The notes under the pieces are model-generated. The model ran no database searches. It was not told the origin of the DNA and worked only from the letters and a program-made list of their open reading frames with translations. Position numbers and translations under genes: made by a program. From Pegea sp. RAD2-039 (lineage: Eukaryota > Chordata > Thaliacea > Salpida > Salpidae), in the NCBI GenBank assembly GCA_034620365.1, contig JAQGEQ010000363.1, forward strand, positions 248,001 to 312,000: a stretch of DNA of 64,000 nt, read 5' to 3'. Position 1 is the first letter of the stretch, and each line of letters begins with the position of its first letter. Of the stretch, positions 1 through 14,437 are shown piece by piece.

Positions 1-2322
1 CTTTTCCATTTTTTAAAACCTCCAACTTTTACTAAGAAGAAATGATGAACAAATTTAACTTGTTGATAGATTTGATGTCCTTAAGAAGGAAATGTGAGAG
101 CAAACCACCAGTGAAATGAAAATGAATGATGAGACACAGCCGGAGGCTGTTAATGAATTTCTCTTCTTCAGTTTGTCCTTTTAACTCTACTTATTGAACC
201 ATTTAATTTGATTTACGATTTTTTATTTGATAACTTTATTATTTCAGTAAATTACTTCTTAGCCATACAAATATAATCAAATTTATTTTCCTCAGTATAA
301 AACGCTTGTCATAAAATGCCTTTTTTATTTTATGTCTCGTCTACCTAAACATTTTCAAATGATTAAATCTTCGCATTATCTACAGATTCAATTTTGTCGA
401 TAAAATTTGGTGAAAAACATTTAGATAATATTTGTAGTTAAAACAAAATCAACTAATTTACTCCTAATGTAACCACTACAACGGCGTCCAAGCTATTCTT
501 CATCTGATTAGCAAGTATTCATGATTTTGTTGTTCACACTGACATACTTTCAACATAAGCTTCGTCTTTATTACTTTTCTAGTTGTCTTATACAAGTTGC
601 TAAGTAAATAAAGAACAAATATGAAATGTTCGAAAGGAAAAATTAGTAATATTAGTTTGTCGTTTTCTACAGTTTAATTAAATGATCGTGAAAATATTTA
701 AATATCACAAAAGTATGTAAACGTTTGCTTGTTAGAACATTATTATTTTATGTTAAATCTTTGAACTAAGCAATTAGTTTGAAAAGTTTTATGGGATTAG
801 TCTCAAAATATGGTGTTGATCTAGAAATTGTACACATAAAAATCAATCTTAACGAAAAAGAATCTTAAAATTGTAGTAATCGCAAATTGTATCTTCGATT
901 TCTAGCAATTATCTCTAGGTTGCAGCAGACAATTTTAAGATGACAGATATAGATAAATAAGATTAAACAATTGTTGAAAGCAGTAAAATAAGTTACTTAA
1001 TAATATTGAAAGCTATAAAATAAAAAATAACATTTCATCTCATTTATGTCATAACTTGTCATTCAGTTATCTGAATCTTTAAAGCGTTTTTAAATTTATT
1101 TTATATTTTAAATTAACACAGCTGAAAAATGTATAAATGAAGCTATTATTCAAAAATGGAGCATTTAAAATTAGAAAAAATTTAAAAACTTTCATTTTTT
1201 TTGCCTACTATAATGAAAAGGCATTTAATAGCTTCAACACAATCTTTAAATCATATCATTGAAGTGATAAAGGTTTCCTTTAAAATTGTTGTTCCCAGAC
1301 TTTTAAGTTTACAGTTTTAGCATAGTTTATGAAAATGAATCATAATGTCCTTTTCTTATCTTAATTGTTTTTTTTTATGCAGCAAACGATAATATTGATT
1401 AAAATATGTTCAAATTGATATCTGTAAAGCCTGTAGTGAGGATATATTAAAAATTGTGAAAATACTTCTGTTGGATATATTTATAAAATGTTTCTTAAAC
1501 AGTGAATTTAACTTATGAATGCAATTCTTCACAAAGCTCTTCATTGTCAAAAGAAATATGTCTCGCACAATCCTTTAACTTGTAGACATCTAGAAGGCTT
1601 CGAAAAAGTAAAATTGATTTTATATAAATCTACAAATTTCTGTGTACCTACTTTATCTATTATTACACATTTAACTTAAAACAAAACGCATTTATAAAAC
1701 AACTATGCAACAAGTGAAGGAAATCTTGTATATTTAGTAAGTATGTTGAAACTAATCAGATTAACAAATTGTTTAAATGATTTGCTTTTATGTAAACCCA
1801 AAATTTACTCATGTTGTTAGCTTGCATTTTTTAATCGGTAAAACTTTGAATAAACTCTCCATTATGTTTGCTAGAGGCGAACAATAAACAAAACAAACTA
1901 GTTTAAACGTATTTGTTTCAATGATAAACTTTAATTAGTTTTCTAAGAAAATATTTCAGATCAATGATTTTTTAAATTATAGTAACCAGGTTTACTAAGT
2001 TTTCAGTTTATAAAAGAATTGAGCACAACACTTAAATAAGCTCTAACTAGCAAAACACTATTTTGTGTATAAAACCAAACTTAGTTGAGATATAAAAATC
2101 TTCCTGCATACTACAAGTAACTTCTTGTTTTTATAATATTTCTTTAACTATTTACTTTTAAGTTGTTATCTAATTGTTTAGCAGCTTGTAATTAAGTTTG
2201 TAAAGAATATCATGAGAGGATTTATTATCACAAAACAACGAAATGATAAAAACAAGTGGCGAAAAAAAAATTGTTAAAAACGGTCATTAGATATTGGCAC
2301 TATTTTCATTTTCTAACATTAT
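1..2322. other. AT-rich intergenic stretch, no gene seen
   Basis: No open frame with family resemblance and no RNA gene was seen. Poly-A and poly-T runs and short AT-rich words dominate. It lies 3' of the RADIL-like gene, whose stop codon is at 2323-2325 on the minus strand. Confidence 0.5.
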
Positions 2323-5300
2323 TCAAAAGGTTGTTGAAGTCACTTTCAAAGAGACATCTGCAGCACATCTAGCCACTAGAAGGCGCAGTTTCTCGCCAGC
2401 TTTTCGAAACCTTTTCATCGCTCTGAATAACAAATTGGTCGAATTTATTTTGGCATTCCACTTTTTCATTTAGTCACTCAAAATGTTGTTGTTAAATAAA
2501 CAGTTTTTAAAAAGCTTAATTGAGAAAGCTGTTTTCTAAACAAAAATAGAGATAATTGTATTTTTAAAATTTCTTCAACAAAACTCACTCTGAGTACTTC
2601 ATGTTTACTAAACTAATTCCATTCACGGTAAGAATCCGGTCACCAACTTGTAAACGTCCATTTTGTAAGTTACACTTAATCACATATCGATGTCGTGACC
2701 GATGACTCTAAAAGTAGATTGATTAAAATCGTTTCAATTAAAAGCTTATCTTAAGAAGAAGAAATCATATTTAGACCAGATAAGATGTGATGATGGCTTC
2801 ACCAACGACCACTAGGTGTAATCACAAATCATTCGACCCATATTTAAAGAATGTAAAAAGAATAGATCAAAATAAACTTTTAAAATCCTAAAAACGTCGA
2901 AAAATCTTCAAATTACTTTGAAATTTGAATTGTCTGGAAGTAGGGACCTGACGAAGACTCCTTGCTGATTACAAACGGTCACTAAACCATCTATCAGTCC
3001 CACACATAAGCCGTTTCGCCCAATCTCAATATCAACCACAAAAACTTCAGCTGGTGAACTAGCTGCATCCACCAATGACATCGTACTGATCGAGACACTG
3101 TTGGCGACAGGTAGTTTCCATTCTGCAAGAATGAAAGTCAATAAAATGATGTATGAAAGAAATAAGGACCTTCAGTAGAGATCTTAGAGATCTTAGATGG
3201 AAGAGTCGTTGTTTCAGTGACTGGGAGGACAATTCCTTCATCACTATCATCTTCTTCCTGAACTCTCACAGGATTTAGCTTCGGCTGCTGATTGGCTGTC
3301 AGCTCAGTGCGATCAGATACTGATGAACAAGATGATGACGTCACGAAACGTCCTTTGCCTCCTCGAGATGCAACTTCAGCTCCAACTCGAATCTCTGCTG
3401 ATTCGGTTAGTGACGTCACTTCGATAGATTCGTGGATGTCCAGGGTACAAGAGGGATTTGCATCAGTGGTTTTTTCACGTCCATCTGGCTGCTCACGCAC
3501 GCCAACCAGCGGAAATGCAAATGTAAGTCCAAAGAGCTTGTAGTTAGAAAGAAGCTGCTGAAGAGTTTGACTTTCACTGTAGAAGTTGATCCTAGAACCA
3601 GATCTCGGCAGCATCAATGGAGGATGATTTTCACAACTTTCCAGAAGTTTATCTGTAAAATCCGAATGAGAAAGATGCTTTTTAAGTATATGAAAGACTC
3701 ACTTGCTGAGGATAAATCTGGAGTACCAGGAGGTGGCTCCCAGCATCCGGGAGTCGGTGTTGGAAGCGAATAATGTTCTAAGATGTACTTCAATTGAACA
3801 GGAAGCAACTGATGAAAATTTTCCGAGAAATATTGCCAGGAATACTTTAAACAATTAAAAACTTGTTGATATTTCTTCAAATTAATTTCAAATTTGAACC
3901 AACTTTAATAATTTGGTTTTTTGGAGTGGACAACAACTCAGCTAGAGCAGTTGTTTTACTCAAAAACATGTCCCACTGCGCTCTACAATCATTCTCAGTA
4001 GCCCAGTGCTCCAACTTCTCAAGATTGCCAGCTATGATCACTCCTTTTTGCCAACAGAAGTATTTGTATTGTGAATCTACAAACAAAAATGGTTTAAGTT
4101 CAGTGAATATGATGAAGACTCCCTACCTGCTTCCATGATGGTGTTGAAAAGTGAAACATTCGTGAAAAAGAAGAGATAAGAAAAGAGCTGAGTTGTGATG
4201 TCATCATTGACTGCAAATGACGTCATAAGCTCTCGAGCAAAATCAAAAACTCTTAAGACTCCTCCAACATTTTCAATTCCGTCTCTTGAGTCTTCCATGA
4301 AAGGATTTGATTCAAGGACAGATTGAAGAGAAATGTAGAGGACCTTTCGATGATTAAAAGTTAAGAGAAGATTTGTGTCTTAAGATTTCCTCACTTTTGT
4401 CAGATGATAAACAAGGTACTGAAAAGCAAACATCACAACTTCTTCGAATCGTGACGTCGCTTGAAGACTCAAACAGAACTTCTCTACTTTAGGAAGATGT
4501 TTTGAAGGATTTTGCTTTCTGAAATATGTTGTTGAGTCAGACGGAAGTTAACTTTCAAAAATCATCCAATTGATTCTTTCTTACCTTTTTTCATCGGCAA
4601 TCTTTTGCTGAATCATTTCATTAAGATCATTACGAAGAAATTGGAATAGTTTTAATGCAGTCTCCATCCAATAGACGAGCAAACTGATCGACTGTTTAGT
4701 TTTTGTGTCTTGTGATGAACTGAAATGATTTTAATCAATAATTAAACAACCTCCAAAGGTCAAAGCTCAACATTTGATATCAAAACCCACTTTTTTAATT
4801 CTTCTTCATTAATCTGTTTCATTGTGCGCTGAAAAAAACAAAAAAAATCAGCATCCTAAGATCTTTAATCTTTACATCCAACTTACTGTGATTACTTTAT
4901 GAATCGACTCTGAAATCTTTTCGATGAAGCAGTTGCTTTGATCTGTCAGATTAACAACAGAATGAACGATGCACATTGCTAATATCAGTGAAGGACTTTC
5001 TTTCTCTATCATCAAATCTTTTTCGTTCTTCTCATTAAAATGATTAAAGATCTTTTCTAAGGTCTCGTCTTCTCGACCCCCATCATACATCACGTCACAA
5101 GGGATGACGTCATCATCTTTTTCTTCCACTTGCTGGTGTTCTACTCCCGGAGAAACAGTTCTACGAAGTCTCGGAGAACTTGGACCACTTTTCTTCATAT
5201 TTACAACTACTCCTTTAGTTTTGACAACTTCTAAAGAGCTAGGGTCCTTATACATGACCACATATTTGTCTGCGATAGTGATGACGTCACCACTGGTTAG

Positions 5301-8300
5301 TTCTACGTCAGTTTTCACCACTTCGTTGTTGACCAGGACCTTGGAGTCATCTCCCAGTGACGTCACACACACTCGCCAGCTCTTATAGACAGCGAAATTT
5401 TCACTTTCGCGGAAAAGCGTTTCCAAACGTCGTCCAATCACACAATGCTTCTGTTGTAGTTCGGAAAACAAACTTTCACCAGAAGATTCGATTCCGACCA
5501 CTAGCTCAGAAGTTTGTAGATGACGAAGAACATCTGCTCCTTGACCTCCTTGCAAGATGATCAGGAATGGAAGAGGAGGATTTTTACTCTTTTGCTCTTT
5601 AGAATCTTCAAGTATCTTCTTCTCATCTTCTTGTTTTAACTCTTCAACTTTATTTTTTGATCTTTGTTCACTCAATTGATCCAATAAGCTCATCTTTGGA
5701 CCTTCTTCTTCGTTTGATTTGTCCTCATTTTCTTCTTGTAAGGATTCTACAGAGCTTTCGCTATGTAGCGTTAGATTTGCGATTGATTGAGTCTTTGTAA
5801 GTCCAAGACAAGATCTGAAGAAGATCAGATGATGCAGATGTACAAATGAGATCATATTTACCTTGATTTATGCATCAACAACTTTCTTGCTTGCATGTTC
5901 ACTCCCCTGGTTTCGTTTTCTTTTGAATTTTGCTCTAAAATCTACACATGATCATTTTTAGCTCAAATTTTGAACAAAACTTCAAATTTTCTCACTGAAG
6001 TTTTTCTTCTGATTTCAAATCTTCTACAGTGACCTTCAAGGGGTTTCCATAGCGATTGTAGAACAAGAGGTTTTTCATAATCCGATAGAGGTCGCACGCA
6101 CTCCTCAATAAAACTACCCACGTCAAAGATATTTGATGAATCGCTGCTTAAGTCGACTTTTTGGGAAATTTCTGAAACAAATAAACTTTTGACTTTTCTG
6201 AACAATCTTAGAATTGAATGAAAAATTTTTGCTGAATAATCAATTCAATCTACAAATAAGTTTCTGATGACTCGGCGATTTTCAAATAGAAATGAAAAGA
6301 TTAGTTTAAGAGTCAATTCTTCTACAAACCTTTTCTTTTCTTCATGAACAAATTCTTTGAAGGTTTCATTTGTAATAAAGTCCCGACGACTTCACACAGC
6401 ACGTATTGTTTGGCATCTTTACTACTTACTCCATACCTCTTTAAAGCAATTTTACAAAGCTCTATAGCGGTCGAGTTCCTGGTTGCCATGATACTCTTGT
6501 AATTAGCTCCTGGATTCAATTCTCCTCCAAAGATCTTCATAATCCCAGGTAGATTTGCATCACTTGATAGTTCATTATTTTTCTCGCCTCCTAAGTTATC
6601 TTCAAAGATCTTTGAGACATCAGAAGAGCTTGTGAATGAGGGTCGGGTGCTCAGTTTCTTTCCGCGGAGACTTGAGAACAAACTCTTGGCGGTGAGGCTC
6701 TTTTCTCGCTCGATGTTGTTTCGTTTAACTGTGCGCGCATTTCCACGCTTACGCATTGTAGATCCTAAGTTGGAACCATCAAACATGTCAGAAGTGATCT
6801 TGTCTGCTGCATCTTCAGATTGGAAGTAGCCAGTTTGATGCTGATTGAGATCGAGAACTGATTTAGAGAGATTAGATCTCCGATCATCTGAAAATATTTT
6901 CTAAATTAATGGTCACTAATCACGTGTTGTTTTTACTTTGATCTGATTGGACGATTTTTAATTTTTATGATTAACACTATAAATAGTTTTATTTTAAATA
7001 TAATTAAGTCGACTTCGTTTTTGTCGGCTTATGATCGCATTCTGTCAACAATATTTTGAATACTCAGTGAAAGTTGAGAACTTTAGTGCTTGTTGCTCTA
7101 TCTTTGAAAATTTATAAAATTCCTTGAAACACTAGTTTGCCAATAAAGACCTTTGACCAGCAAACGTAATTTGTCCTTCTATTAATTGGGGGATATTTAC
7201 AGTCAGCTTGTATAAGTTGCGTAAACTCTAGCGTCAATTAATTGGAACTGACTTGTACTTACTAACCTTGTAAAAACCCCATATAGGTAATTTATTGTAA
7301 AAATAAAAACTTTTTTGAAGTAAAAGCTCTTTTAAAATTTAAAATTTCTTCAATGTATAATATTGTATTTATTGGAAACAAATTCTTTACAAATTTGTAA
7401 ACCAAAAAAACTTTCAGAAAGATGCTTTGAAAGAAAATAAAATCTTCTGTCGAAATATTTTACTTACTTTTAAAATGTTTTTTCTTTTTTATCATGTTCT
7501 TTTTGGCAGGATTAACAGGTGAAGAGGTAATCTTGGATGTTTGTTTGGAACTGAAATTATTTGATAAATCATCTTACTTATAAAAATATTTATTTACAAT
7601 AGCCACCAACAAAACATTCAATGTTTATAAACTTATTTATTTATTTGAATATTATATAAAAATATCATTAATACAAAATCAAATTTTCTAAAACCTCTAT
7701 CAATATTGAATGAACTGAACTTACAAAGCTTCTTTCTCCTTACCCTCCATTCGCAGTAAGTTTGAATTTGAAGTGAAGACTTGGTAGGGATCAGAGGTCG
7801 GAGACGTCATAGATAACTCCAAAGGCTTGTCACTAGGATACAAGATAACTCCATCTAATGGACACATAACGACGTTTGATTATTTTAAGGTTACATTAGC
7901 AAATTCATTTCATCATAATTAGTTAAAAGCATTTTAAAGTTTTGTTCAATTATCAACTTACTAGTTTCTTCAAACTGGCCAGGCGAGAAAACTGTGGCAA
8001 AATCGATGTCATTATCAATAGAACCAAACGACCTATACGTTTGTTCCATCACAACTTGCTTGCCTTTTTTCATGAAAACTAAAACGGCTAAAATTAACTA
8101 ACAAAGTTTAACCTTAGCGTCAAATAAAAACATCAATTAACTTTCCTGAACAACTTCATTTATCCTATAATATCAGTTGACAATTTTAAGAACTTTAATA
8201 AAAAATTGTTAATTGCAAAATAAATGAAACAAATTCTAATTTAAATTCTGTTATAAAAGTGACTACTATACAAGGTTAATTTAGACTTCAAATAAAACTG

Positions 8301-11300
8301 TTATTCTGACTAAAAGTTAAAATAAAACTTATGATTCTCAATTTAGATCATCTTATAATCATAGTTCCTAACCTTAGTTCTACTCAATAAAATAGTTATT
8401 TATACTATGCACATATTTCTTATTGCAAGATAACTAGGCTAGCACTGAAAACTTGAGAAAAATGATTATATCGTTTCAAGTTTATACTTAGTAATACTGT
8501 AGAAACACTAAACTATCGTTTTAGTAAATATTTTTTTTAACTGTGATAAAAACTATTTTTCTAAGCATCTTTTAATAAGCGCAAAACACAAACTTTTCTT
8601 TATAATTATAAAACTGAATTGACATTTTCTTATTTAAAAAATCTTTTTTTTTTATGTCTTTAGATAACAAAGCTGAAATATACAATTATATTGTATAGTT
8701 ATTAACTACTTACTAACTATTGTAAAAATTGTCTTAAAATAATCTTAAAAGACCAAAAAGTTTGTTTACATTTGTTTATACTATATATATATTTTGTTTA
8801 GGTTGTACATACTATGTATATATCAGTTTATATTACATATAAATAAAATATATATTCAAACTATCTACTTGAAACTAAATTTAAGTTAAAAGCATTTCTA
8901 ACCAAAAAGTTGCTGAATATTTTTAAATAATTTTTCTTCCAGTTTTAGAACTATCGTATAAAACAAATAAATTAAATAGAATTAGTAAAAAAATTTTCAT
9001 AAGATATAATAAGATCTCTCAAACACATAACAAAGTAAAATAGATTTAAAATTGTTACAATTTTTCTCAAAAACAATTTAATTTGATTATCATTCAATTT
9101 ATTGTAAATCGGTACTTTTTGTTCATTTTTATCGTAAATCGTTTAAACAAATGCTTATTTTTAATTTTTTAAAAAGATTTTCAAGAAAAAATGATTAAAA
9201 CTACTAATTAGCAAAGAAGTAAAAGCAGCCTAATTTATAACAAATGTAAAAAAATGGTTTTTTACGAATAAAGTATTGATTCTTTAATTATATAAAATCT
9301 AACTGACTTTGAAATATATTTTATGATAGTTTTAGCAGAAGAAAGGTTGTATGATACTAACCTTAGCTATTTAAGTTGTTAGTAGAAGTCAAAAGCATTA
9401 ATTTTAAAGATTTGATGAAATTAAACCAATTTAAACCAGTTTCTACTTATTGTCCTGCTTTTTTTGTTAAATCTTTTGCAGTAATTATTCATTTTGGAAC
9501 TTTAATCAGCTATTACTCAATTTATAAGATCAAATTTAAGTTCAAATACTTATAAAAGTTACTTTGAAAAACAAAAAGATATTTACATGCTATAAGCTTT
9601 TCAAAGCTCTTATTTGTCCATAAAATTAGCTGAAAACATTCATAAAATTTTTTTGATTAAAAAAGAAAACTAAACAAAGTAAAGCTTTACGCAGAACAGT
9701 TCCATTATTATAAGTAAAATAAAACATAAATAAAAATATTGTTTAAAGTTTATTGTAAATACTAAAAAGATTTAATAAACAATTTTCGTTTATTAATGCT
9801 AAAAAAATAAAAAAAGAACAGTTTTTATAAGTAAGCCTTTAAGTGTTTAAGGGTATTTAAGGTATTAATTTTAAAACTTTTCTAGTCACGCCAATCTTAT
9901 AATTTTCAAAATTAGTTTGATAACTTCAATTTATCTCTGAACATTACAACATAATCATGAAATTCTCTAAATGCTTCAATTCTATACAAAATATTATTAT
10001 TTTAGTTAAACTATCAATTTTAACTTTCAGAAAACTTGAAAAAAGCCAAAATAGGCTACTCAGGAAATAATCATTACGTCAATTTCCAAATTATCGATAC
10101 TTTATAAATGTTTCGTAACGCTTTAAATAAATCTTTTAGACTAGCTCATTTAACAAATAAAAATAATTCCAAAATACAAAATATTATTCACTCTAAAATC
10201 TGATAAAAAGTTTTCACTATATTAATTAATTAATTAAACATTAAGAACACAAAAAATGACTGTTCCATGCAAACACTAATGTTATTCATGCAATAGAGCT
10301 TTTCAATTAATTTCAAATAAAAGTTTATGACAAGACTACTCATCAACTGAATAACGAATATTTAATATATTTTAGTAAAAGAAATGAATTCCTTTTTTTC
10401 ATATTTGCATCTTAACTAGAATGAAAATTTTTAGTATAATATTTATATTAAGATACTTTTAAAAGCGAAAAAAATTTTTTCTATAGATTTTTTTACCCAT
10501 TAGCTCAAAAACTTAAATAAAATCACTTTTCTCACAAAAACACTTCCTTCTTCATTACAGTCGATACTTATATTCTAATTTAGAACAAAACTTTTCAAAA
10601 TTGTCATCATAAATCGAAGCCACAACCTATAAGGTTTTAAAAATAGCATTAAGGACTTATGGTGAAAATAACGTACTTATATCAGCTCATCATCATTCTA
10701 ATACTTACAATAAAAACTTTCTGCACTATATCAGAAATTTGAATATTTTCTATTTCATTTTTATAATTTCTATAAGATGATTAAAAGCAATATAAGGATA
10801 TCAGTGACTAGAAAATTAATCTGCTCAAAATACTTGCTATCCTTGTTCAAAGCCACGAAAGGTTTTTGTGAGGCTACAAAATAGAAAACAAATCATTTTA
10901 AGAGTTATAAGATGAAATAGGAAGTTATTAAGACTGTATACCTCCTGAAAATGGAAAATACTATTAATTTAGTTGAATAAATATTTTCCACCAAGATAGA
11001 AAAAAAGAATGAAGTAATAACTAAATAAACTAAAAAAAACATTGAACAGTACATCCAGAATGGTTTTTATCTAATTATATCTAACCCGATTTACGAAAAT
11101 AATTTAGCTCCATTTTCGTCATATTTATAACAATTTTAACTAAGCTTTTTAATTATGTTTAAATTAAATATTGATTTTATTCATCAGGTGCGATTAAGAT
11201 ACTTTTAAACCTTATTTAAAACGCCTTAATTAGATTAAGGTAATGAAGTTCGTTTAAATTTAAAAAGAATTGATTTTAAAAAATTTACTATTTATATTTT

Positions 11301-11643
11301 TACATACCTTTTCATTTTTATAGAATTAATTTTGTAGAAATTAAATTAGAAATTAATTGTTATGATAGAAGTAATTTACCTTCGACGTTAGGTAATGTTA
11401 ACTAAAGCCGAAATTGCTCATTTAAAACAATTAGGATTTTTTCAAAAATAAATTTCCAGAAGCTTGTTACTCAATAAAAAACATTTAAAAAGAAAATAGA
11501 AACTTTCAACTCACTGCAAAATACTCACTACTCACATTTACCTAAAACTTAATCAGCAAAAATCAAATAATAAAACTTTTGCTACCTTTACACAAAGTTG
11601 AGAGCTTTTCATCACAACTTTTTATCTCTAATTCAATTGTCAT
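2323..11643 (-). CDS. RADIL: RADIL/RASIP1-like Rap effector (RA, FHA, DIL, PDZ)
   Basis: Predicted Rap-GTPase effector acting in adhesion and migration (family knowledge). I infer 18 exons: 11586-11643, 7962-8087, 7725-7854, 7468-7550, 6330-6887, 5996-6171, 5862-5932, 4887-5814, 4791-4828, 4585-4719, 4395-4518, 4127-4343, 3904-4076, 3703-3844, 3170-3652, 2917-3122, 2589-2707, 2323-2422. All phases join, giving about 1288 residues. Domain order: Ser/Lys-rich N-terminus; Ras-association domain about residues 250-375; FHA-like domain about 470-590, beginning with the motif PFLIILQGG; dilute (DIL) domain about 660-985, ending LKYILEHY; C-terminal PDZ with RNGLCVGL and GDRILTVNG, ending in the EKLRLLVAR strand. 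This order is that of RADIL/RASIP1. The first exon, across a 3.5-kb intron, is the least certain; otherwise translation would begin at the ATG at 8073. One donor (after 3170) is the unusual GTCCTT. Family assignment is firm; RADIL versus RASIP1 is not resolved. Confidence 0.88.
8088..11585 (-). other. Long first intron of the RADIL-like gene
   Basis: About 3.5 kb of AT-rich sequence between the proposed first coding exon and the exon containing the ATG at 8073. No further exon, RNA gene or recognisable transposon was seen in it. The donor is GTAGCA at 11585-11580 and the acceptor is TTTTAG ending at 8088. Confidence 0.5.
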
Positions 11644-12335
11644 CGTCACAACAAGAAAAACTTCACACTCTTTCAACGCAGTCAAGCGGGACGCTTCAAA
11701 TTCTGACCCAGTGTTTCTATATGGGGTTTGTTAGTTTCTATATTTCTATTATATCGTTATAGCATGAGTGCGTGATAAGAGGAAACAAATTCATTGAAGC
11801 ACTTCAACTACTTTTGAACATCGAATTTAACCTTTTTCTTGCTTTATAGTTTTGTTATCTTAAAAGAGAGAACAACTGATAAAAAAGGACTGAAAACACG
11901 TGTTTATTATCGTTGTGTTTAATAAACAAATTACGTGAATACCGCCCTTATACAACGGCTGGTTTAATGAGTACATCAATCACTTATGCTTTAAATTCAT
12001 TATATTTATGAAAAATAAAGGTTAAGAAATCTAATTATGGCAAATCTGTTACATCCTTACGTGTCACAAGCTTATTTGAATTGTGCAAATTTATTAGTAC
12101 AGTGATGTTGTTGTAGCTGGGCTACTTCAAGCTAATTTAGAACTAAGTTTTTTTAAGTCTTTTTTTTTGTTACCTTACTCGTAATTTTGTAGGCGAACTC
12201 ATTTCAAGATTTCAAAGAACACAAATTTTTTTAACTTAAAAATCTTCGAAACTATTTCTTGAAACACCACCCACATCGTGAACGAAACAACTTCCGTTGT
12301 CATGGTGATTAATTCACAATTGAGAAAGGCTTCTC
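11644..12335. other. Intergenic region, possible promoter of the RADIL-like gene
   Basis: The stretch at about 11645-11720 is less AT-rich than its surroundings. It lies immediately 5' of the proposed first coding exon of the RADIL-like gene, so it may hold its 5' UTR and promoter. No TATA box or other convincing element was identified. Confidence 0.35.
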
Positions 12336-13027
12336 TCAACAACTTTTAGTATTGATAGCAAAATACAAAAAACGTTTCCATTTCCGCAACTTGTTAATCA
12401 CGTGACTCGAGGGCAGTGTCGAGCATTTAATCGTTGTTACAACGTGAAGTGGAAGCTTTAAAGCTTCGCTCAAAATATCTTAATAAGATTAGAAACTTAC
12501 TTTTACTGATGGTAAGGTCCACTGTTGATGGCAAAGAAAATTTCTCCTTAAGTACAGGTAACAAATTTCGCAAGGTGTCACTGCTGCTCACAATTAGCTC
12601 TTTGCTAATTCCAACTTCTTTGAAATAGAAGTTAAGGGGTCCAATGTACAAATATCCGTCTTCAGTTTCCTAAAATTGGAATAAATTAGACAGTTTTTTG
12701 TCAACATTCAAATTATACAAATGAAAATTGTTTGTTTCATTAACATACATTATCTTAAAATTTATTATAACTTTTTGTTTTTAAAAATGCTATCAAACCA
12801 ACATCTTTATAAACAGTGTTCATGAGTATAATTTTTCTCAACTAAAATAGAACAAAATAAGTAAATGGTTTGGACAATAATTGAAACAACAGTTTTTAAT
12901 TGAACAAAAACTAATTTGTTATTACCTCAACTAACTTGATGCTGCAAAATTTCATGTTGACTTTTTTGTTGTAATCTTCTATCTTTGAGATTATCATTTC
13001 TCTTTTTTCTTGCAGTTTCTTGCTCAT
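12336..13027 (-). CDS. Small unknown protein, three exons
   Basis: I do not recognise this gene. Exon 1 (12926-13027) starts MSKKLQEKREMIISKIEDYN. Exon 2 (12501-12669) carries the motifs YLYIGPLNFYFKEVG and LRNLLPVLKEKF. The join between them is clean (GAG|GTAATA; TTTTAG|GAA). The third exon is ambiguous. Acceptor choice AAG|CT at 12463 gives a 42-codon tail ending at 12336 across a 37-base intron. The acceptor at 12455 gives a short tail ending at 12427 across a 45-base intron. Total length would be about 100 to 132 residues. The first 35 residues look coiled-coil-like and charged; no signal peptide or membrane segment is visible. The 3' part lies in a less AT-rich patch that may also be regulatory. 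Confidence 0.5.
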
Positions 13028-14395
13028 CTTTCAATAAAACTAAACTGAAATTCTTTTAAGTCAATAAAAGTTCAATCTCACTTTTGATTCACCTGGTCTA
13101 ATGTTTTTCTAACCAACTAACTAAATAGATTGAACTAACTGCTATTCACAAAATTTCTTTTTTGATTTTAAGTTGCAGTTAATAGCTAATAACCAAAAAG
13201 TTATATTACTCTAAAAAAATATGGAAATCAAACATTTAACTAAGCAAATAATAAAATAAAAACTTAGAAAAAGCTTTTGTAGGTAGAACAATATGCATAT
13301 GTACTTAACTTAATGTTTGTATAATCCCTTTTCAATTTTTCACAACTTATAATTTATTAGATATACCTTAAGATCCAAGGTAGGTAATGTTACTTCTCTT
13401 TTTTTTTTTTGAATGAATGAAGCAACCTTTTTGAAGTCGAAACTTTTTAAACTGTTTTTTTAATTCAACAGGTCAATATTTGATTTTTCAAATATTCATG
13501 TTAAATGAAACTGAATTATATTAGTTTCTCAAATAAATAATCAGTTTTTTATTTCTATGTTTAGTCTTTTAAGTAGATTTCAAGAGATAGTTGTTAAAAG
13601 CTTCTATAAAATAAGAAAATTAGATGAAATTTGTTTAAATATTTTATTGATATGAATACTTTTACATTAAATAATTTTACTCTACAATAAGTATGTATCT
13701 TCAAATTAGTTGAAAACACTTTTGCAACTAATAATACCAACAAATTAACTATTTAACACAGACATGTTTTCTAACAGCACAGAATGCAAACAATTTTTCT
13801 ATCAGTACAAAAGTAATTGTAAACAAAGTTGAAAATATATAAATGTCTTTCCTGATTTTCGTACAAAATCTAATGTTACAGCTAGTCTTGTAGTTTATAT
13901 TATGTTCAACTTCAATATTTTATGAATTTTCCATACTAAAGGTATTGTAAAAACATTTATTTAGGGTTTGTAATAAACAGTTAGTTTTTATGATGAGTAT
14001 CAAACTAAATGATTACTAAACAATCACTTTACTTTATTAAAAACCCAAATTAAGTTTTATGTTGTTCTTTATTTAGTTCACTTATCAATTAGCTTAATTT
14101 GTTTATTCACAGTATGCTAAATCAATTTAAAAGCTTTACCAAGTCAAAAACAAATTTCAAGTAAACTCAATAAATCTTATTTTTTATTAGAAACTGAAAA
14201 CGTTTGATCATCAAAAACCAGAAATTGAACTAATAGTCGACCCACAAATTCATTCTTGCAGGTGCCTTAGCTGTTTTCAATAGATTAAGATATTAGTATC
14301 GTAAATAAGTAAAGCTATAACCAAAGGTCAAAATCATAAATGACACCAACTAATATTTTTCAAACTTTTACTCAACCTTATTGAATATCTGAATA
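13028..14395. other. AT-rich intergenic stretch, no gene seen
   Basis: No gene was recognised between the small unknown gene and the transposon at 14396. A run of ten or more T near 13400 and general AT-richness are the only visible structure. Confidence 0.5.
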
Positions 14396-14437
14396 CATCC
14401 TCGCTATAACGGCCGCCGCTAATCCGGCCGGTTTTAA

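Noticed and set aside
5104-5560. Plus-strand ORFs opposite the RADIL-like FHA exon
   Set aside because: They mirror the minus-strand coding exon, whose phase, splice sites and FHA/DIL homology are clear.
8760-8860. ATATAT-rich stretch as a TATA promoter or microsatellite
   Set aside because: It is imperfect, lies within the proposed long intron, and is not distinguishable from the AT-rich background.
12290-12310. RFX X-box near the small unknown gene
   Set aside because: GTTGTCATGGTGAT has too many mismatches to the RFX consensus to support.
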